A stretch of DNA of 64,000 nucleotides from Halosolutus amylolyticus (GCF_023566055.1 NZ_JALIQP010000002.1:930001-994000), one strand, 5' to 3'. Counted from the first letter of the stretch, positions 51,481 through 61,401 are shown. Notes: generated by a model not told the origin, from the sequence alone. A program made the numbers and translations.

Positions 51481-52272
51481 ATGAAAATCCTCGTTACGGT
51501 CAAAGAGGTTGCGACCGTCGAAGACGAGTTCGAGATCGAGGGAACCGAAATCGCCGACCAGTACCTCGGTGCCGATCTCAACGAGTGGGACGACTACGCC
51601 ATCGAAGAGGCCGTCCAGCTCCAGGAAGACGGCATCGCTGACGAGGTGGTCACGGTGACGATCGGTCCCGAAGACTGCGAACAGACCATTCGCCAGGCGC
51701 TCGCGAAGGGTGCCGATCGCGCCGTTCGCGTCTGGGACGACGCCCTCGAGGACGTCGACCTGCTCGACGTCGGCGCGAAGACCGAGATCCTCCGCGCCGT
51801 CGTCGAGGAGGAGGACCCCGATCTCGTGCTGACGGGCGTCCAGGCCGGCGACGACAGCTTCGCCGCGACCGGCGTCTCGCTGGCCGAGGACCTCGACTTC
51901 GAGTGGGGTGCGGTCGTCAACCACCTGGAACACGATTTCGACGACGACACCGCTTCGGTCCGCCGCGAACTCGAAGGCGGCGTCGAGGAACTCACCGAGA
52001 TCGAACTCCCCGCCGTGCTGACGATCCAGACGGGGATCAACGAGCCGCGCTACGCCAGCCTGCGCGGCATCCGTCAGGCACAGCGCAAGGAACTCGACGT
52101 CCAGAGCCTCGCCGATCTCGGCGTCGACGAGAGCGCGATCGAGTCCGAACTCGAACTGACGGACATGTACGAACCCGAGAGCGAGAGCGACGTCACCGTC
52201 TGGGAAGGCAGCGCGGAGGACACGGCGTCGGAGCTCGGTGAACTGCTCCGCGAGAAGGGGGTGGCACCATGA
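51481..52272 (+). CDS. etfB: Electron transfer flavoprotein, beta subunit
   Basis: The 263-residue protein matches EtfB/FixA: MKILVTVKEVATVEDEFEIE, NEWDDYAIEEAVQLQEDG, VVTVTIGPEDCEQTIRQAL, VLTGVQAGDDSFAATGVSLA and LTIQTGINEPRYASLRGIRQ. With EtfA it carries electrons between acyl-CoA dehydrogenases or other flavoenzymes and the respiratory chain. A tandem ATGATG gives an alternative start at 51478. Its last four bases overlap etfA (ATGA). Confidence 0.93.
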   Translation: MKILVTVKEVATVEDEFEIEGTEIADQYLGADLNEWDDYAIEEAVQLQEDGIADEVVTVTIGPEDCEQTIRQALAKGADRAVRVWDDALEDVDLLDVGAKTEILRAVVEEEDPDLVLTGVQAGDDSFAATGVSLAEDLDFEWGAVVNHLEHDFDDDTASVRRELEGGVEELTEIELPAVLTIQTGINEPRYASLRGIRQAQRKELDVQSLADLGVDESAIESELELTDMYEPESESDVTVWEGSAEDTASELGELLREKGVAP

Positions 52273-53222
52273 CGGACGTCCTCGCAATCACCGACCACCG
52301 CCGTGGCGACCTGCGCGACGTCAGCTACGAGATCATCACCGCGGGCCGCCAGCTCGCCGACGAAACGGGCGGCGACCTCCACCTCGCCGTCATCAGCGGC
52401 ACCGTCGACGAGTTCGCCGACAAACTCGATCGCGAGGGTGTCGACGTCATCCACACCGTCGACGTGGGCGAGGAGTTCAACCACAACGTCTACACGCAGG
52501 TCGTCACCCAGCTGTACGACGAACTCGCCCCGCAGTACGTCCTCACGCCCAACAGCGTCAACGGCCTCGACTACGCGCCGGCCGTCGCCAACCGCCTCGG
52601 CCTGCCGATCGTCACCGACACCGTCGACCTCGATACCGACGGCGAGACGCTGATCGCGACCCGCGAGATGTACGGCGGCAAGGTCGAGACGACGTCCGAA
52701 CTCGCCGACAACGCCGTCGTCACCATCCGCAGTGCCGAGTGGCCCGTCGCGGAGGGCACCGGTGACGCCGCGATCGAGGCCTTCGACGCCGACATCGACG
52801 AGAGTCAGCAGGGCTCGACCGTCACCGGCTTCGAGGAAGTCGGCGGCGGCGACGTCGACATCAGCGAGGCCGACGTGCTCGTCTCCGTCGGCCGCGGGAT
52901 CGAAGAGGAGGACAACATCCCGATCATCGAGGACCTCGCCGACGCGCTCGACGCGACGGTCTCCTCGTCGCGCCCGATCGTCGACAACGGCTGGCTCCCC
53001 AAGAACCGCCAGGTCGGCCAGTCCGGGAAGGTCGTCACGCCCGACGTCTACATCGCGATCGGCATTTCGGGTGCGGTCCAGCACGTCGCTGGCATGAAGG
53101 GCTCCGACACGATCGTCGCGATCAACACGGACCCCAACGCGCCGATCATGGACATCGCCGACTACGCGATCCACGACGACCTCTTCGACGTCGTCCCCGC
53201 GCTCACCGAAGAATTCCAGTAA
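52269..53222 (+). CDS. etfA: Electron transfer flavoprotein, alpha subunit
   Basis: The 317-residue protein has the EtfA pattern: an N-terminal domain with [18 protein letters not shown] and the C-terminal FAD domain with [80 protein letters not shown] and [18 protein letters not shown]. It overlaps etfB by four bases, so the two subunits are co-translated. No EtfD/FixCX gene is seen nearby. Confidence 0.95.
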   Translation: MTDVLAITDHRRGDLRDVSYEIITAGRQLADETGGDLHLAVISGTVDEFADKLDREGVDVIHTVDVGEEFNHNVYTQVVTQLYDELAPQYVLTPNSVNGLDYAPAVANRLGLPIVTDTVDLDTDGETLIATREMYGGKVETTSELADNAVVTIRSAEWPVAEGTGDAAIEAFDADIDESQQGSTVTGFEEVGGGDVDISEADVLVSVGRGIEEEDNIPIIEDLADALDATVSSSRPIVDNGWLPKNRQVGQSGKVVTPDVYIAIGISGAVQHVAGMKGSDTIVAINTDPNAPIMDIADYAIHDDLFDVVPALTEEFQ

Positions 53223-53249
53223 CACGACTCCACGCATCGTGCGGGTCTC

Positions 53250-53280
53250 GAGAGCGCGAACGGAGTGAGCGGCCTTTTTT
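53250..53280 (+). terminator. T-run terminator after etfBA
   Basis: CGAGAGCGCGAACGGAGTGA followed by GCGGCCTTTTTT fits an archaeal terminator, an oligo-T run after a GC-rich segment, 50 bases past the etfA stop codon. Confidence 0.5.
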
Positions 53281-53339
53281 GATCGAGTGTTGTGCGAGGA
53301 GCGAGCGCGGTTCGGAGCGAGCGCGGTTCGGAGGCCGAA

Positions 53340-53477
53340 GGCCGAGAACCGCGACGTAGCGAACGGGGAACGGACGTGACCCGTGAGCCCCGACGGCCGA
53401 GAACCGCGACGTAGCGAACGGGGAACGGACGTGACCCGTGAGCCCCGACGGCCGAGAACCGCGGCGTGGCGACTCGG
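53340..53477. repeat. Tandem repeat, 55-bp unit, about 2.5 copies
   Basis: GGCCGAGAACCGCGACGTAG starts at 53340, 53395 and 53450. The first two units are identical; the third changes after about 13 bases (GCGGCGTGGCGACTCGG). The segment also has similarity to GAGCGCGGTTCGGAGGCCGA just upstream. Confidence 0.9.
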
Positions 53478-53654
53478 CCCACGGTTTAGACGTAGAATCG
53501 TCATCGGCGATTTTCTATTCTAGTTCCGATCGGTAATCCGGTGCGGGAGTAAACGAGCGGACGAGACTGTGCGATAGCCGATATGGCAACTGGAATATGA
53601 ATATTGCAGCGAGTGCCCAGAACAAATATATACCCGTGATTGGATATCGCACCT

Positions 53655-54914
53655 ATGTCGTTCCGATCGAGTCGGCGGGAGTTAGTGACGGCGATCGGGG
53701 TTGCCGGATGCGGCGGCCTCGCTGGCTGTCTCAGTTCGATTCCCGGTCCGAACGTCGATGACGGAGACGGTAGTGGTACCGATCGTACGCTCAAACTAGG
53801 GGTGATGCAGCCGATCAGTGGGGATCTGGGTTCTGTGGGGGAACCGATTCGAGACGCCGCGTTGCTGCCGATCGAACAGGTCGACGGCGAGATCGATCTC
53901 GAGATCGATTACGAGGTCGTGGACACGGAGACGTCCCCGACGGCCGGCGTCCAGAAGGCGGCGCAACTCGTCGACGCCGGCTATCCGATGGTCAACGGGC
54001 CGGCGGCCTCCGACGTGACGCTACAGGCGACCCAGCAGGTGCTCATTCCGTACCGTGCGGTGAGCTGTTCGCCAGGAGCGACGTCGCCGACGATCACGGC
54101 ACTGAACGACGCCGGACTCGTCTTTCGAACGGCGCTGTCGGACTCGTTGCAGGCGGTCGTCCTCGCCGAGCAGGCGGCGACCGATCTCGGCCACGAGACG
54201 GCGGCGACACTGTACATGAACAGCGACTACGGCTGGCAGTTGAGCCAGTCGTTTACCCAGGCCTTCCGGACGGCTCACGACGGGACGGTGTCAGCGCAGG
54301 TCCCCCTGAACGAGGGCAAAGATTCCTACGCTGCGGAGATCGAGGAAGCCATGGCGGACGATCCGGGGCTGTTGATCGTGGTCGGCTACCCCGACACGGG
54401 TGCCCAGTTGTTCACCGATCTCGGCGACGACCTCGACGACGTCGACGTCCTCGTCACTGACGGCCTCCGGGACGGGAACCTTCACGAAGACGTCGAACGC
54501 CCGATCGACGGGATTCGCGGGACCGCGCCGCTCGTCGGCGGACCCGGCGAGGAGTTCTTCACCGAACTGTACGGAGACACGTACGACGCCGAACCGGGGA
54601 TCTTCACCGCCCACGCCTACGATTCGACGGCCGTTCTCTTGCTCGCCAACGCCTACGCCGGGCAGAACGACGGGACGGCGATCAGGAACGCCATGCAGAC
54701 GGTCACGAACGAACCCGGCGAGGTGATCGAACCGGACTCGCTCGCCGACGGGCTCGAACTGGCGGCAGCGGGAGAGAACGTCGAGTACCGGGGTGCGTCG
54801 AGTCAGCTGTCGTTCGACGAGAACGGGGACGTGATGGACGCGACCTTCGAGTACTGGGAGTTCGATCGGGACGCGGACGGCGGAATTGCCGAACTCGACA
54901 GGGTGAGTACGTAA
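53655..54914 (+). CDS. Lipid-anchored substrate-binding protein (BasB-like)
   Basis: The 419-residue protein has a twin-Arg-like signal (SFRSSRRELVTAIGVAGCGG) with lipobox LAGC, and a type 1 periplasmic-binding fold as in Leu/Ile/Val binding proteins: KLGVMQPISGDLGSVGEPIR, GYPMVNGPAASDVTLQATQQ, IPYRAVSCSPGATSPTITAL, ATLYMNSDYGWQLSQSF, DPGLLIVVGYPDTGAQLF. It is not next to ABC permease genes. Instead its TAA stop overlaps the start of a chemotaxis transducer gene by one base, which is the arrangement of Halobacterium BasB-BasT. It probably presents an amino acid or similar ligand to the transducer. Confidence 0.87.
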   Translation: MSFRSSRRELVTAIGVAGCGGLAGCLSSIPGPNVDDGDGSGTDRTLKLGVMQPISGDLGSVGEPIRDAALLPIEQVDGEIDLEIDYEVVDTETSPTAGVQKAAQLVDAGYPMVNGPAASDVTLQATQQVLIPYRAVSCSPGATSPTITALNDAGLVFRTALSDSLQAVVLAEQAATDLGHETAATLYMNSDYGWQLSQSFTQAFRTAHDGTVSAQVPLNEGKDSYAAEIEEAMADDPGLLIVVGYPDTGAQLFTDLGDDLDDVDVLVTDGLRDGNLHEDVERPIDGIRGTAPLVGGPGEEFFTELYGDTYDAEPGIFTAHAYDSTAVLLLANAYAGQNDGTAIRNAMQTVTNEPGEVIEPDSLADGLELAAAGENVEYRGASSQLSFDENGDVMDATFEYWEFDRDADGGIAELDRVST

Positions 54915-57358
54915 TGTCGGTACTCGCAAAGCTAGTGCCGTCGTTCATCAGACGGCGATACCTCGCGAAGTTCGTGATCTCGATTCTGGCGGTCGTCGTG
55001 GTTATCGGTGCGGTCGGTGCCGTCAGTTACGCCGAGATCGACGAGACGGTCAGGGCCGACTCGAACGAGCAACTCGAAGCGACCGCCGAGTTGCAGGCGG
55101 ACGGCATCGGTGACTGGGTCGAATCGATGCGGGTCCAGACGCGGACGGCATCGGCCTCGCCGGTGTTACAGGAGGGCGATCCACAGGAAGTCCAGGGTGA
55201 GATCGTCGAGGCGCAGGCGCGGATGTCCGTCGACGTCCGAGCGATCCACTACGTCGACACCGGGAGCGGCGAGGTCGTCACGAGCACTGACGCGAGACTC
55301 CGCGGCGAATCGCTCGACAACGTCGAGGATCCGTGGACGGCGACCGATTTCGGCAGCGAACTCGCGTTCGACGACGCGGTCTGGAACTCGGAGGCGGCCT
55401 ACGAGTCGCCGTCGCTCGGCGACCAGGTGATGGCCTTCGCCAGTCCGGTCACCGAACGCGACGATCGCGTCGTCGTCGTCATCGGGACGCTCGAGTACCG
55501 CGTCCAGCAGCTGCAACAGGAAGGGGCGTCGTCGTCGACCGCGATCGTCGACGCGGACGGCTCACCGGTCCTGCAGGCGTCGGACGCGTCGCTGGACGAA
55601 ACGTCGATCGACGAGACGGCACTCGAGGCCGCCCTCGGCGGTCGGTTGACGCGCGTCGAGGACGAGGACTTCGTCCGGGCGTACACGCCGGTCGGGGACA
55701 CGCAGTGGGTCGCCGTCACGAGCGTGCCGACCGAACAGGCCTACGGGGTCGCGACCGACGTTGGTACCAACGTCGCGGTGATGCTGCTCGTCAGTCTGCT
55801 CGCGCTCGGACTCGTGGGAGTCGTCCTGGGTCGACAGACCGTCGTTCCGCTGACCACGTTGCGCGATCGGACCGAAGCGATGGAGGCCGGGAACCTCGAC
55901 GTCGACCTCGAGACGTCCCGGACCGACGAGATCGGCCGACTGTTCGACGGCTTCGACAGCATGCGCACGTCGCTTCGCGAACAGATCGAAGAAGCCGAAG
56001 CCGCGCGGGAGGACGCCGAACGGGCGCGCGCCGAGACCGAGGCGATCAACCGGCATCTCGAGGCGAAAGCCGACGAGTACCGCGACGTGATGGCGGAGTG
56101 TGCCGCCGGCGACCTGACCCAGCGACTCGATCCCGAAAGCGAGAGCGAGGCGATGACCGACATCGCGCGCTCGTTCAACTCGATGGTCGACGAGCTCGAG
56201 GAGACGACCGCACACGTCAAGACGTTCGCCACCGAGGTCGCGACGGCGAGCGAGGAAGTGACGACGAGCGCGGAAGAGGTCCGATCGGCCTCCGAGCAGG
56301 TGACCGAGTCGATCCAGGAGATCTCCGACGGGTCGGATCAACAGAACCAGCACCTGCAGGCGGTCTCGAACGAGATGAGTGGGTTATCGACGACGACCGA
56401 GCAGATCGCGGCGTCCTCGAACGAGGTCGCGGATCTGTCCGAACGGACCGCCGAGACCGGCCGGTACGGCCGGGAAGCGGCCCAGGAGGCGATCGACGGG
56501 ATGCACGAGATCGAGTCGGAGTCGGCCGAGACCGTCGAGGCAATCGAGGCGCTCGAGCGGGAGATGGAGCAGATCGACGAACTGGTCGAGTTCATCTCGG
56601 AGGTCGCCCAGCAGACGAACATGCTCGCGCTGAACGCCAACATCGAGGCCTCGCGCGGTAACGCCGGTGATGCGGGCGAGAACGGGTTCTCCGTCGTCGC
56701 GTCCCAGGTCAAAGAACTCGCGAAGGACACGAAAGAGACGGCCGAAGACATCGAGAAGCGACTCGAGCGGATCAACGAGCGGACCGAACACACGGCGACC
56801 GAGGTCCAGAAGACCGCCGATCGCATCTCGACGCACGTCGACTCCGTCGAGAACGCGGCGGCGGCGCTCGACGAAATCGCGGACTACGCGAGCCAGACCA
56901 ACGACGGCGTCCAGGAGATCTCTGCGGCGACCGAAGAGCAGGCCGCCTCGACCCAGGAAGTCGTCGCGATGACCTCGGCAGCGACCGACATCTCCGAGAC
57001 GACGGCACAGGAGGCCCAGCACGTCGCGGCCGCGGCGGAAGAGCAGACGTCGTCGCTCGCCGAAGTGTCGGACAGCGCGAACTCGCTCGCCGGACAGGCG
57101 GCCCGCCTGAGCGAGGCGCTCGATCGGTTCGAGACCGATCGGCGGCCCCAGTCCCCGTCGACGGAGGGCGGTACCGAACTGGCCTTCGAGGAGGGGACGG
57201 CGGTCGACGCCGACGACGCGAATTCCACGACGGCCGATACGGACGACGCGGGCGACGATCCGGGCGACGCGGACCCCACGACGGGGTCCGAAACCGACGC
57301 GTCGGGATCCGCACCGACCGACGACCCGTTCTCGTTCGACCAGGTGGACGAGTCGTAG
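54914..57358 (+). CDS. Methyl-accepting chemotaxis transducer (Htr, BasT-like)
   Basis: An 814-residue transducer. Residues about 19-41 are the first transmembrane helix, 42-280 an extracellular Cache-like ligand domain, about 283-306 the second helix, then a HAMP segment (VVPLTTLRDRTEAMEAGNLD) and a second HAMP-like stretch. From about residue 420 there is a long coiled-coil signalling domain, with the conserved tip ISEVAQQTNMLALNANIEAS near residue 562. The C-terminal 65 residues are Asp/Thr-rich. It should signal to CheA/CheW. It is translationally coupled (TAATG) to the binding protein, so it likely senses its bound ligand. Confidence 0.92.
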   Translation: MSVLAKLVPSFIRRRYLAKFVISILAVVVVIGAVGAVSYAEIDETVRADSNEQLEATAELQADGIGDWVESMRVQTRTASASPVLQEGDPQEVQGEIVEAQARMSVDVRAIHYVDTGSGEVVTSTDARLRGESLDNVEDPWTATDFGSELAFDDAVWNSEAAYESPSLGDQVMAFASPVTERDDRVVVVIGTLEYRVQQLQQEGASSSTAIVDADGSPVLQASDASLDETSIDETALEAALGGRLTRVEDEDFVRAYTPVGDTQWVAVTSVPTEQAYGVATDVGTNVAVMLLVSLLALGLVGVVLGRQTVVPLTTLRDRTEAMEAGNLDVDLETSRTDEIGRLFDGFDSMRTSLREQIEEAEAAREDAERARAETEAINRHLEAKADEYRDVMAECAAGDLTQRLDPESESEAMTDIARSFNSMVDELEETTAHVKTFATEVATASEEVTTSAEEVRSASEQVTESIQEISDGSDQQNQHLQAVSNEMSGLSTTTEQIAASSNEVADLSERTAETGRYGREAAQEAIDGMHEIESESAETVEAIEALEREMEQIDELVEFISEVAQQTNMLALNANIEASRGNAGDAGENGFSVVASQVKELAKDTKETAEDIEKRLERINERTEHTATEVQKTADRISTHVDSVENAAAALDEIADYASQTNDGVQEISAATEEQAASTQEVVAMTSAATDISETTAQEAQHVAAAAEEQTSSLAEVSDSANSLAGQAARLSEALDRFETDRRPQSPSTEGGTELAFEEGTAVDADDANSTTADTDDAGDDPGDADPTTGSETDASGSAPTDDPFSFDQVDES

Positions 57359-57407
57359 GTTCGTCGGAACCGTCACGTACTTTGTAACCCCGTCCTAAGC
57401 GCTGGCA

Positions 57408-58250
57408 ATGGAACTTCTGGAGCGCCGTCGGGCGCTGATCGAGGAGCGTCTCGTCGACGTCGTCGACGCCGTCGATCCCGAGACGCTCGGCGAAGAAGTT
57501 CGGCACGTCACGCTCTCCGGCGGAAAGCGCGTTCGACCGATGGTCACCATCCTCGCCTGTGAGACGGTCGGCGGGACGGCCGAGGACGCCGTCGACTTCG
57601 GCGTCGGAATCGAACTCGTCCACAACGCTTCGCTGGTCGTCGACGATATCATCGATCGCTCCGAGTTACGACGCGGGACGACCAGTGCGTGGGCCGAGTT
57701 CGGTCACGGACCGGCGATCATCGCCAGCGACGGACTGCTCGGCGAGGCGTTCGCGCTGTTTTCCGCGGATCCGAACGCGACACAGGTGGTCGCCGAGGCG
57801 ATGGTGGAACTCGGGATCGGCGAGGCGACCGAACTGTCGGCCAAGCCGGCGAACGAGGAGGAGTACATGACCCTCGCGAGACGCAAGACCGGCGCACTGT
57901 TCCGTGCGGCGGCCGAACTCGGCGCGATCGCCGCCGATTCGGATCCGTTTACGGTGGAGGCAGTCGGCGAGTACGCCGAGCGCGTCGGGGTCGCCTTCCA
58001 GATCAGGGACGACGTGCTCGACGCGGTCGCCGACGCGGACGACCTCGGCAAACCGACCGGCCACGACGCCGCGCTCGAGCGGCCCTCGGTCGTCCAGGTG
58101 ACCGACCTCACTCCCGAGGAGGCGAACGAGCGGGCACAGACGGAGGCCGATCGCGCCATCGACGCGCTCGACCGGGTGGACGTCGTCGATCGAGAGGCGC
58201 GGGGCTACCTGCAGGAACTGGCGGAGTACGTGGTCGAGCGGGAGCGCTGA
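57408..58250 (+). CDS. Polyprenyl diphosphate synthase
   Basis: The 280-residue protein has both prenyltransferase Asp-rich motifs: first LVVDDIIDRSELRRG (DDxxD), second FQIRDDVLDAVADADDLGKP. It also has GGKRVRPMV and GIELVHNASL. It makes a long-chain isoprenyl diphosphate (GGPP or farnesylgeranyl type) for archaeal lipids or quinones. It is a little shorter than the typical 330-350-residue haloarchaeal IdsA. The second motif is normal, so it should be active. A TATA-like ACTTTGTAA lies about 28 bases upstream. Confidence 0.9.
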   Translation: MELLERRRALIEERLVDVVDAVDPETLGEEVRHVTLSGGKRVRPMVTILACETVGGTAEDAVDFGVGIELVHNASLVVDDIIDRSELRRGTTSAWAEFGHGPAIIASDGLLGEAFALFSADPNATQVVAEAMVELGIGEATELSAKPANEEEYMTLARRKTGALFRAAAELGAIAADSDPFTVEAVGEYAERVGVAFQIRDDVLDAVADADDLGKPTGHDAALERPSVVQVTDLTPEEANERAQTEADRAIDALDRVDVVDREARGYLQELAEYVVERER

Positions 58251-58257
58251 GCGGCGC

Positions 58258-59364
58258 TCATCGCGACGCGCGGTCGGGCTGTCGACCGCCCTCGGAGAAC
58301 CGGGATTCGGCGACGGCGAAGGCGAGCGTGCTCACGATACCCAGCAGCGTGCCGGCCGTCAACGCCGCCGCGAGGTACGTGATCCCAACCACGTCGAGGA
58401 AGAACGCGCTCACCGCGTGGAGCACGATCGCCATCGCGAGGACGTAAAACGGCGCGTTGAGGTAGCGCCACTCGAGCGAGCCCGCGATGTACTCGTCGGT
58501 GATCTGGCCGAGGCTCGTGGTGATCCCGGCGGCGGCGAACCACTGGATCGACCCGAACACGAACGCCGCGAGCTGGACGAAGACGTCCGTCTCGCCGGTC
58601 GTCGCCGCCTGTTCGGCCTCGAGGGCGTCCAGCCCACTGACGCTGCCGATGACCAGCAAGGTGGCCGCGACGACGTACGCGAGGAGCGTGGTCCGGCCGG
58701 CATAGAGCGATCGCCGGGCCCGTTCGACGGTCGCGTCGAGTCGGTCCCCCAGTCCGAGCCCTCGCGATATGAGATAGAGCCCGAGCAGTGCCGAGGTCGT
58801 CCCGAGAAAGAAGCCGGGCATGTCGAGCAGGGTGCCGATCAGGGCAAGCGGATAGATGAGCAGGAGGATTCCCAGCGGAATCAGTACCGTCCCCCGCGTT
58901 TCGGGGTCGTTCAGCACCTGTTTGATCGTGTAGTACATCGATTCCAGGTTCTGGGCCTGCCTGACGACGACCCGGCGCACGCCGTCGATCGGAACCCGCG
59001 AGCGGATGATCGGGATGACGGATTCGTCCTGTGCGCCGTCGGTGACCACGAGCGCGGTGACGTCCTCGGCGGTCGAGAGGCTCGCGAGGACGGTGTCGAC
59101 TTCCTCGCCGACCTCACGGTTGGCCTGGACGTCACCGTCGTCGTTGCCGGTGACGACGGCGACCTCGACGCTCTCGTCGCGCGCGTCCAGATCGTCGTAG
59201 ATGTGCAACCCCTGGAAGATGACGTTGGCGTCGGAGTCCTCGGGGTCCGCTGTCGCGAGTGCGACGGCTGCCTCCTCGACCGGGTCGCGGCCGATAACCG
59301 GCGTCGAGAAGCCAGTCTTTCGGCCGAGGTCGTCGTCGAGGTCGACACACAGGACCAGCAGCAT
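58258..59364 (-). CDS. DUF373 family membrane protein
   Basis: The 368-residue protein begins MLLVLCVDLDDDLGRKTGF, the DUF373 hallmark, then a cytoplasmic domain to about residue 140 (DVTALVVTDGAQDESVIPII, GVRRVVVRQAQNLESMYYTI), then about seven transmembrane helices. The family is archaeal and of unknown function. It is convergent with the polyprenyl synthase gene. Confidence 0.92.
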   Translation of the reverse strand: MLLVLCVDLDDDLGRKTGFSTPVIGRDPVEEAAVALATADPEDSDANVIFQGLHIYDDLDARDESVEVAVVTGNDDGDVQANREVGEEVDTVLASLSTAEDVTALVVTDGAQDESVIPIIRSRVPIDGVRRVVVRQAQNLESMYYTIKQVLNDPETRGTVLIPLGILLLIYPLALIGTLLDMPGFFLGTTSALLGLYLISRGLGLGDRLDATVERARRSLYAGRTTLLAYVVAATLLVIGSVSGLDALEAEQAATTGETDVFVQLAAFVFGSIQWFAAAGITTSLGQITDEYIAGSLEWRYLNAPFYVLAMAIVLHAVSAFFLDVVGITYLAAALTAGTLLGIVSTLAFAVAESRFSEGGRQPDRASR

Positions 59365-59457
59365 CTGGTCGTGGTTGAACGCCGCAGTATTTCTCTCTTC
59401 TGGGAGGACGGAATCGATCGCGGCCGACGTGGCCGGAACACGGACGTTCGGCGGTCG

Positions 59458-61401
59458 TCACGCGTCCGGCGATTCGATCACCATCTCGGTCTCGTCGGTC
59501 CTGACGCCCTCGATCTCGAACCGCGCACCGCCCGCCCGCGCGTCACGCGCCGCGATCGACCAGCCGTGCGCCGTGACGATCTCCTCGACGATCGCCAGGC
59601 CAAGCCCGGTGCCGTCCGCGGCCGTCGTGTGCCCGAACTCGAAGATCGACTCCCGATCGGGCGGGAGCCCGGCCCCGGTGTCCGCGACGTAGAATCCGGC
59701 GTCCGTGGCCGGGGCGTCGGATCCCGAATCGACCTCGCCTCGATCGTCTCGCGGCCCCGGCAACGGTCCCACGGAGACGATCATGTGATCGGCGTCAGCG
59801 GCGTCGGGGTGGCCCCCGTCCTGACTGCCCGTCGAGCCGTGCTCGATCGCGTTCCGAAAGAGGTTCTCGAACAGTTCCCGGAGACAGGACTCGTCGGCGT
59901 AGAGGTCGCGATCGGTCTCGATTTCGAGCCGCGCGTCGCCCGTCTCGACCGTCGCCCACGCGTCGGCGGCGACGTCGGCGAGGGACACCCACTCCTGCTC
60001 GCTGACGGCGGTTCCGTGCCTGGCGAGTCCCAGCAGGTCGTCGACGAGTTCCGCCATCCGCGACAGCGACCACCGGAGGTCCTCGAGGTGTGAGCCGTCG
60101 GCCCCCTCTTCGAGCAACGCGAGCGATCCCTGGGCGACGTTGAGCGGATTTCTGAGATCGTGGCTGACGAAACCGGCGAACTCCTCGAGGCGCTCGTTCT
60201 GGCGCTCGAGTTCGCGCTGGTAGCGCCGGCGCCGGGTGATGTCCCGCATCGCGTGGATCGTCCCCGCGAACTCGCCGTCCTCGAACGGCAGGAGTTTCGT
60301 GTGGACGTCGTACACCCGCTCGTCGCCGTCCGCCGTCCGGAACTGGACGTCGTACTTGGCCCGATCGAGATCGACCTCCGAGGAGAGGAGTTTCCGGACC
60401 TCCTCGACGTACTGTGTCGTCACCTGCTCGTCGAAGTAGCCGCGATCGATCAGCGTCGGGAATCGCGTTCCGAGCAGATCTGTCCTCGACTCCTCGAACC
60501 CGGCCGCGAACTTCGCGTTCATCCAGACGATCCTCGCGTCCGCGTCGAGTACGAACAGTTTGGTGGGAGCCGTCTCGACGATCGTCTCGTACTCGGAGAG
60601 GTCCCGCTCTCGCTCCCGGTGGCGGGTGATATCCCGCACGACGCCCACGGAGCCGACGTACGTCCCGTCGTCCGAGCGCAGGGGCGACAGGTTCGCCTCA
60701 CCCGTCCGACGATCGCCATCGCGCGTTTCGAACGTGAACTCGAATCGGGCGCGATCCCGATCGTCGGATTCGAGCAACCCGTACAGCGTCTTGCGGCCGC
60801 GCTCGACCATCTCCTCGTCGAACACCGCCGAGATGTGCCTGCCCAGCAGCCAGTCGCGCTCGTAGCCGAGCAACGCGACCATCGCGTCGTTGACCATCGT
60901 GATCGTCCCCCCGTCGTCGAGCATGTACATCGGATCGGCGACCGTCTGGACGAGCGTCCGGTACCGATCGAGCTCCCGCTCGGACCGCGTGCGAATCGCG
61001 GACCGCTCCTCGCACTCCGGGACGGCACTGGTGATCCGGGTCGCCAGTTCGTCCGGCCGGTCTCGCCCCTCCTGTTTCGGGACGTAGTCGGTCACTCCCG
61101 CACCGATCGCGTCGCTGGCGATCGTCTCGGATCCCGATCCGGGACACAGGATGAACGCCACCCCGGGGTGGCGCTCGCGGACGGTCTCGAAGAAATCGAG
61201 GCCGTTCGTTTCGGGCAGGTCGTACCCGCTGACGACGCAGTCGACGTCGTCGGCCCGCTCGTCCAACTGGGAGCGTGCGTCGGAAACGGTAGCCGCGACG
61301 GTCACGGTGACGTCGTCGCTGGCCCGCTCGAGGGCCGGTGCCGCGGCGTCACGAACCGCTGGATCGTCGTCGACCCAGAGGACGTTAGTCCCAGTTGCCA
61401 T
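59458..61401 (-). CDS. Hybrid sensor kinase: receiver-PAS-PAS-HisKA-HATPase
   Basis: A 647-residue histidine kinase. Residues 1-125 are a receiver domain: the acid pocket WVDDDP is at 11-13 and Lys is in YVPKQE, but the phospho-acceptor position reads VVSGYDLP, with Gly59 where Asp is expected. Two PAS domains follow (about 150-265 and 275-395). The kinase core has FVSHDLRNPLNVAQ with the phosphorylated His, LFENLFRNAIEHG, VADTGAGLPPD and GTGLGLAIVEEIV. The domain order is common in haloarchaea. The protein is soluble. Its partner and signal are unknown. Confidence 0.9.
   Translation of the reverse strand: MATGTNVLWVDDDPAVRDAAAPALERASDDVTVTVAATVSDARSQLDERADDVDCVVSGYDLPETNGLDFFETVRERHPGVAFILCPGSGSETIASDAIGAGVTDYVPKQEGRDRPDELATRITSAVPECEERSAIRTRSERELDRYRTLVQTVADPMYMLDDGGTITMVNDAMVALLGYERDWLLGRHISAVFDEEMVERGRKTLYGLLESDDRDRARFEFTFETRDGDRRTGEANLSPLRSDDGTYVGSVGVVRDITRHRERERDLSEYETIVETAPTKLFVLDADARIVWMNAKFAAGFEESRTDLLGTRFPTLIDRGYFDEQVTTQYVEEVRKLLSSEVDLDRAKYDVQFRTADGDERVYDVHTKLLPFEDGEFAGTIHAMRDITRRRRYQRELERQNERLEEFAGFVSHDLRNPLNVAQGSLALLEEGADGSHLEDLRWSLSRMAELVDDLLGLARHGTAVSEQEWVSLADVAADAWATVETGDARLEIETDRDLYADESCLRELFENLFRNAIEHGSTGSQDGGHPDAADADHMIVSVGPLPGPRDDRGEVDSGSDAPATDAGFYVADTGAGLPPDRESIFEFGHTTAADGTGLGLAIVEEIVTAHGWSIAARDARAGGARFEIEGVRTDETEMVIESPDA

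Larger units (their letters stand above)
53223..53654. other. 432-bp intergenic region: terminator-like T-run and tandem repeats
   Basis: No gene is recognised. The left part has a GC-rich segment GAGAGCGCGAACGGAGTGAG ending in CCTTTTTT, then two short direct repeats (AGCGAGCGCGGTTCGG), then a 55-bp tandem repeat, then an A/T-rich promoter region before the binding-protein gene. Confidence 0.6.
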
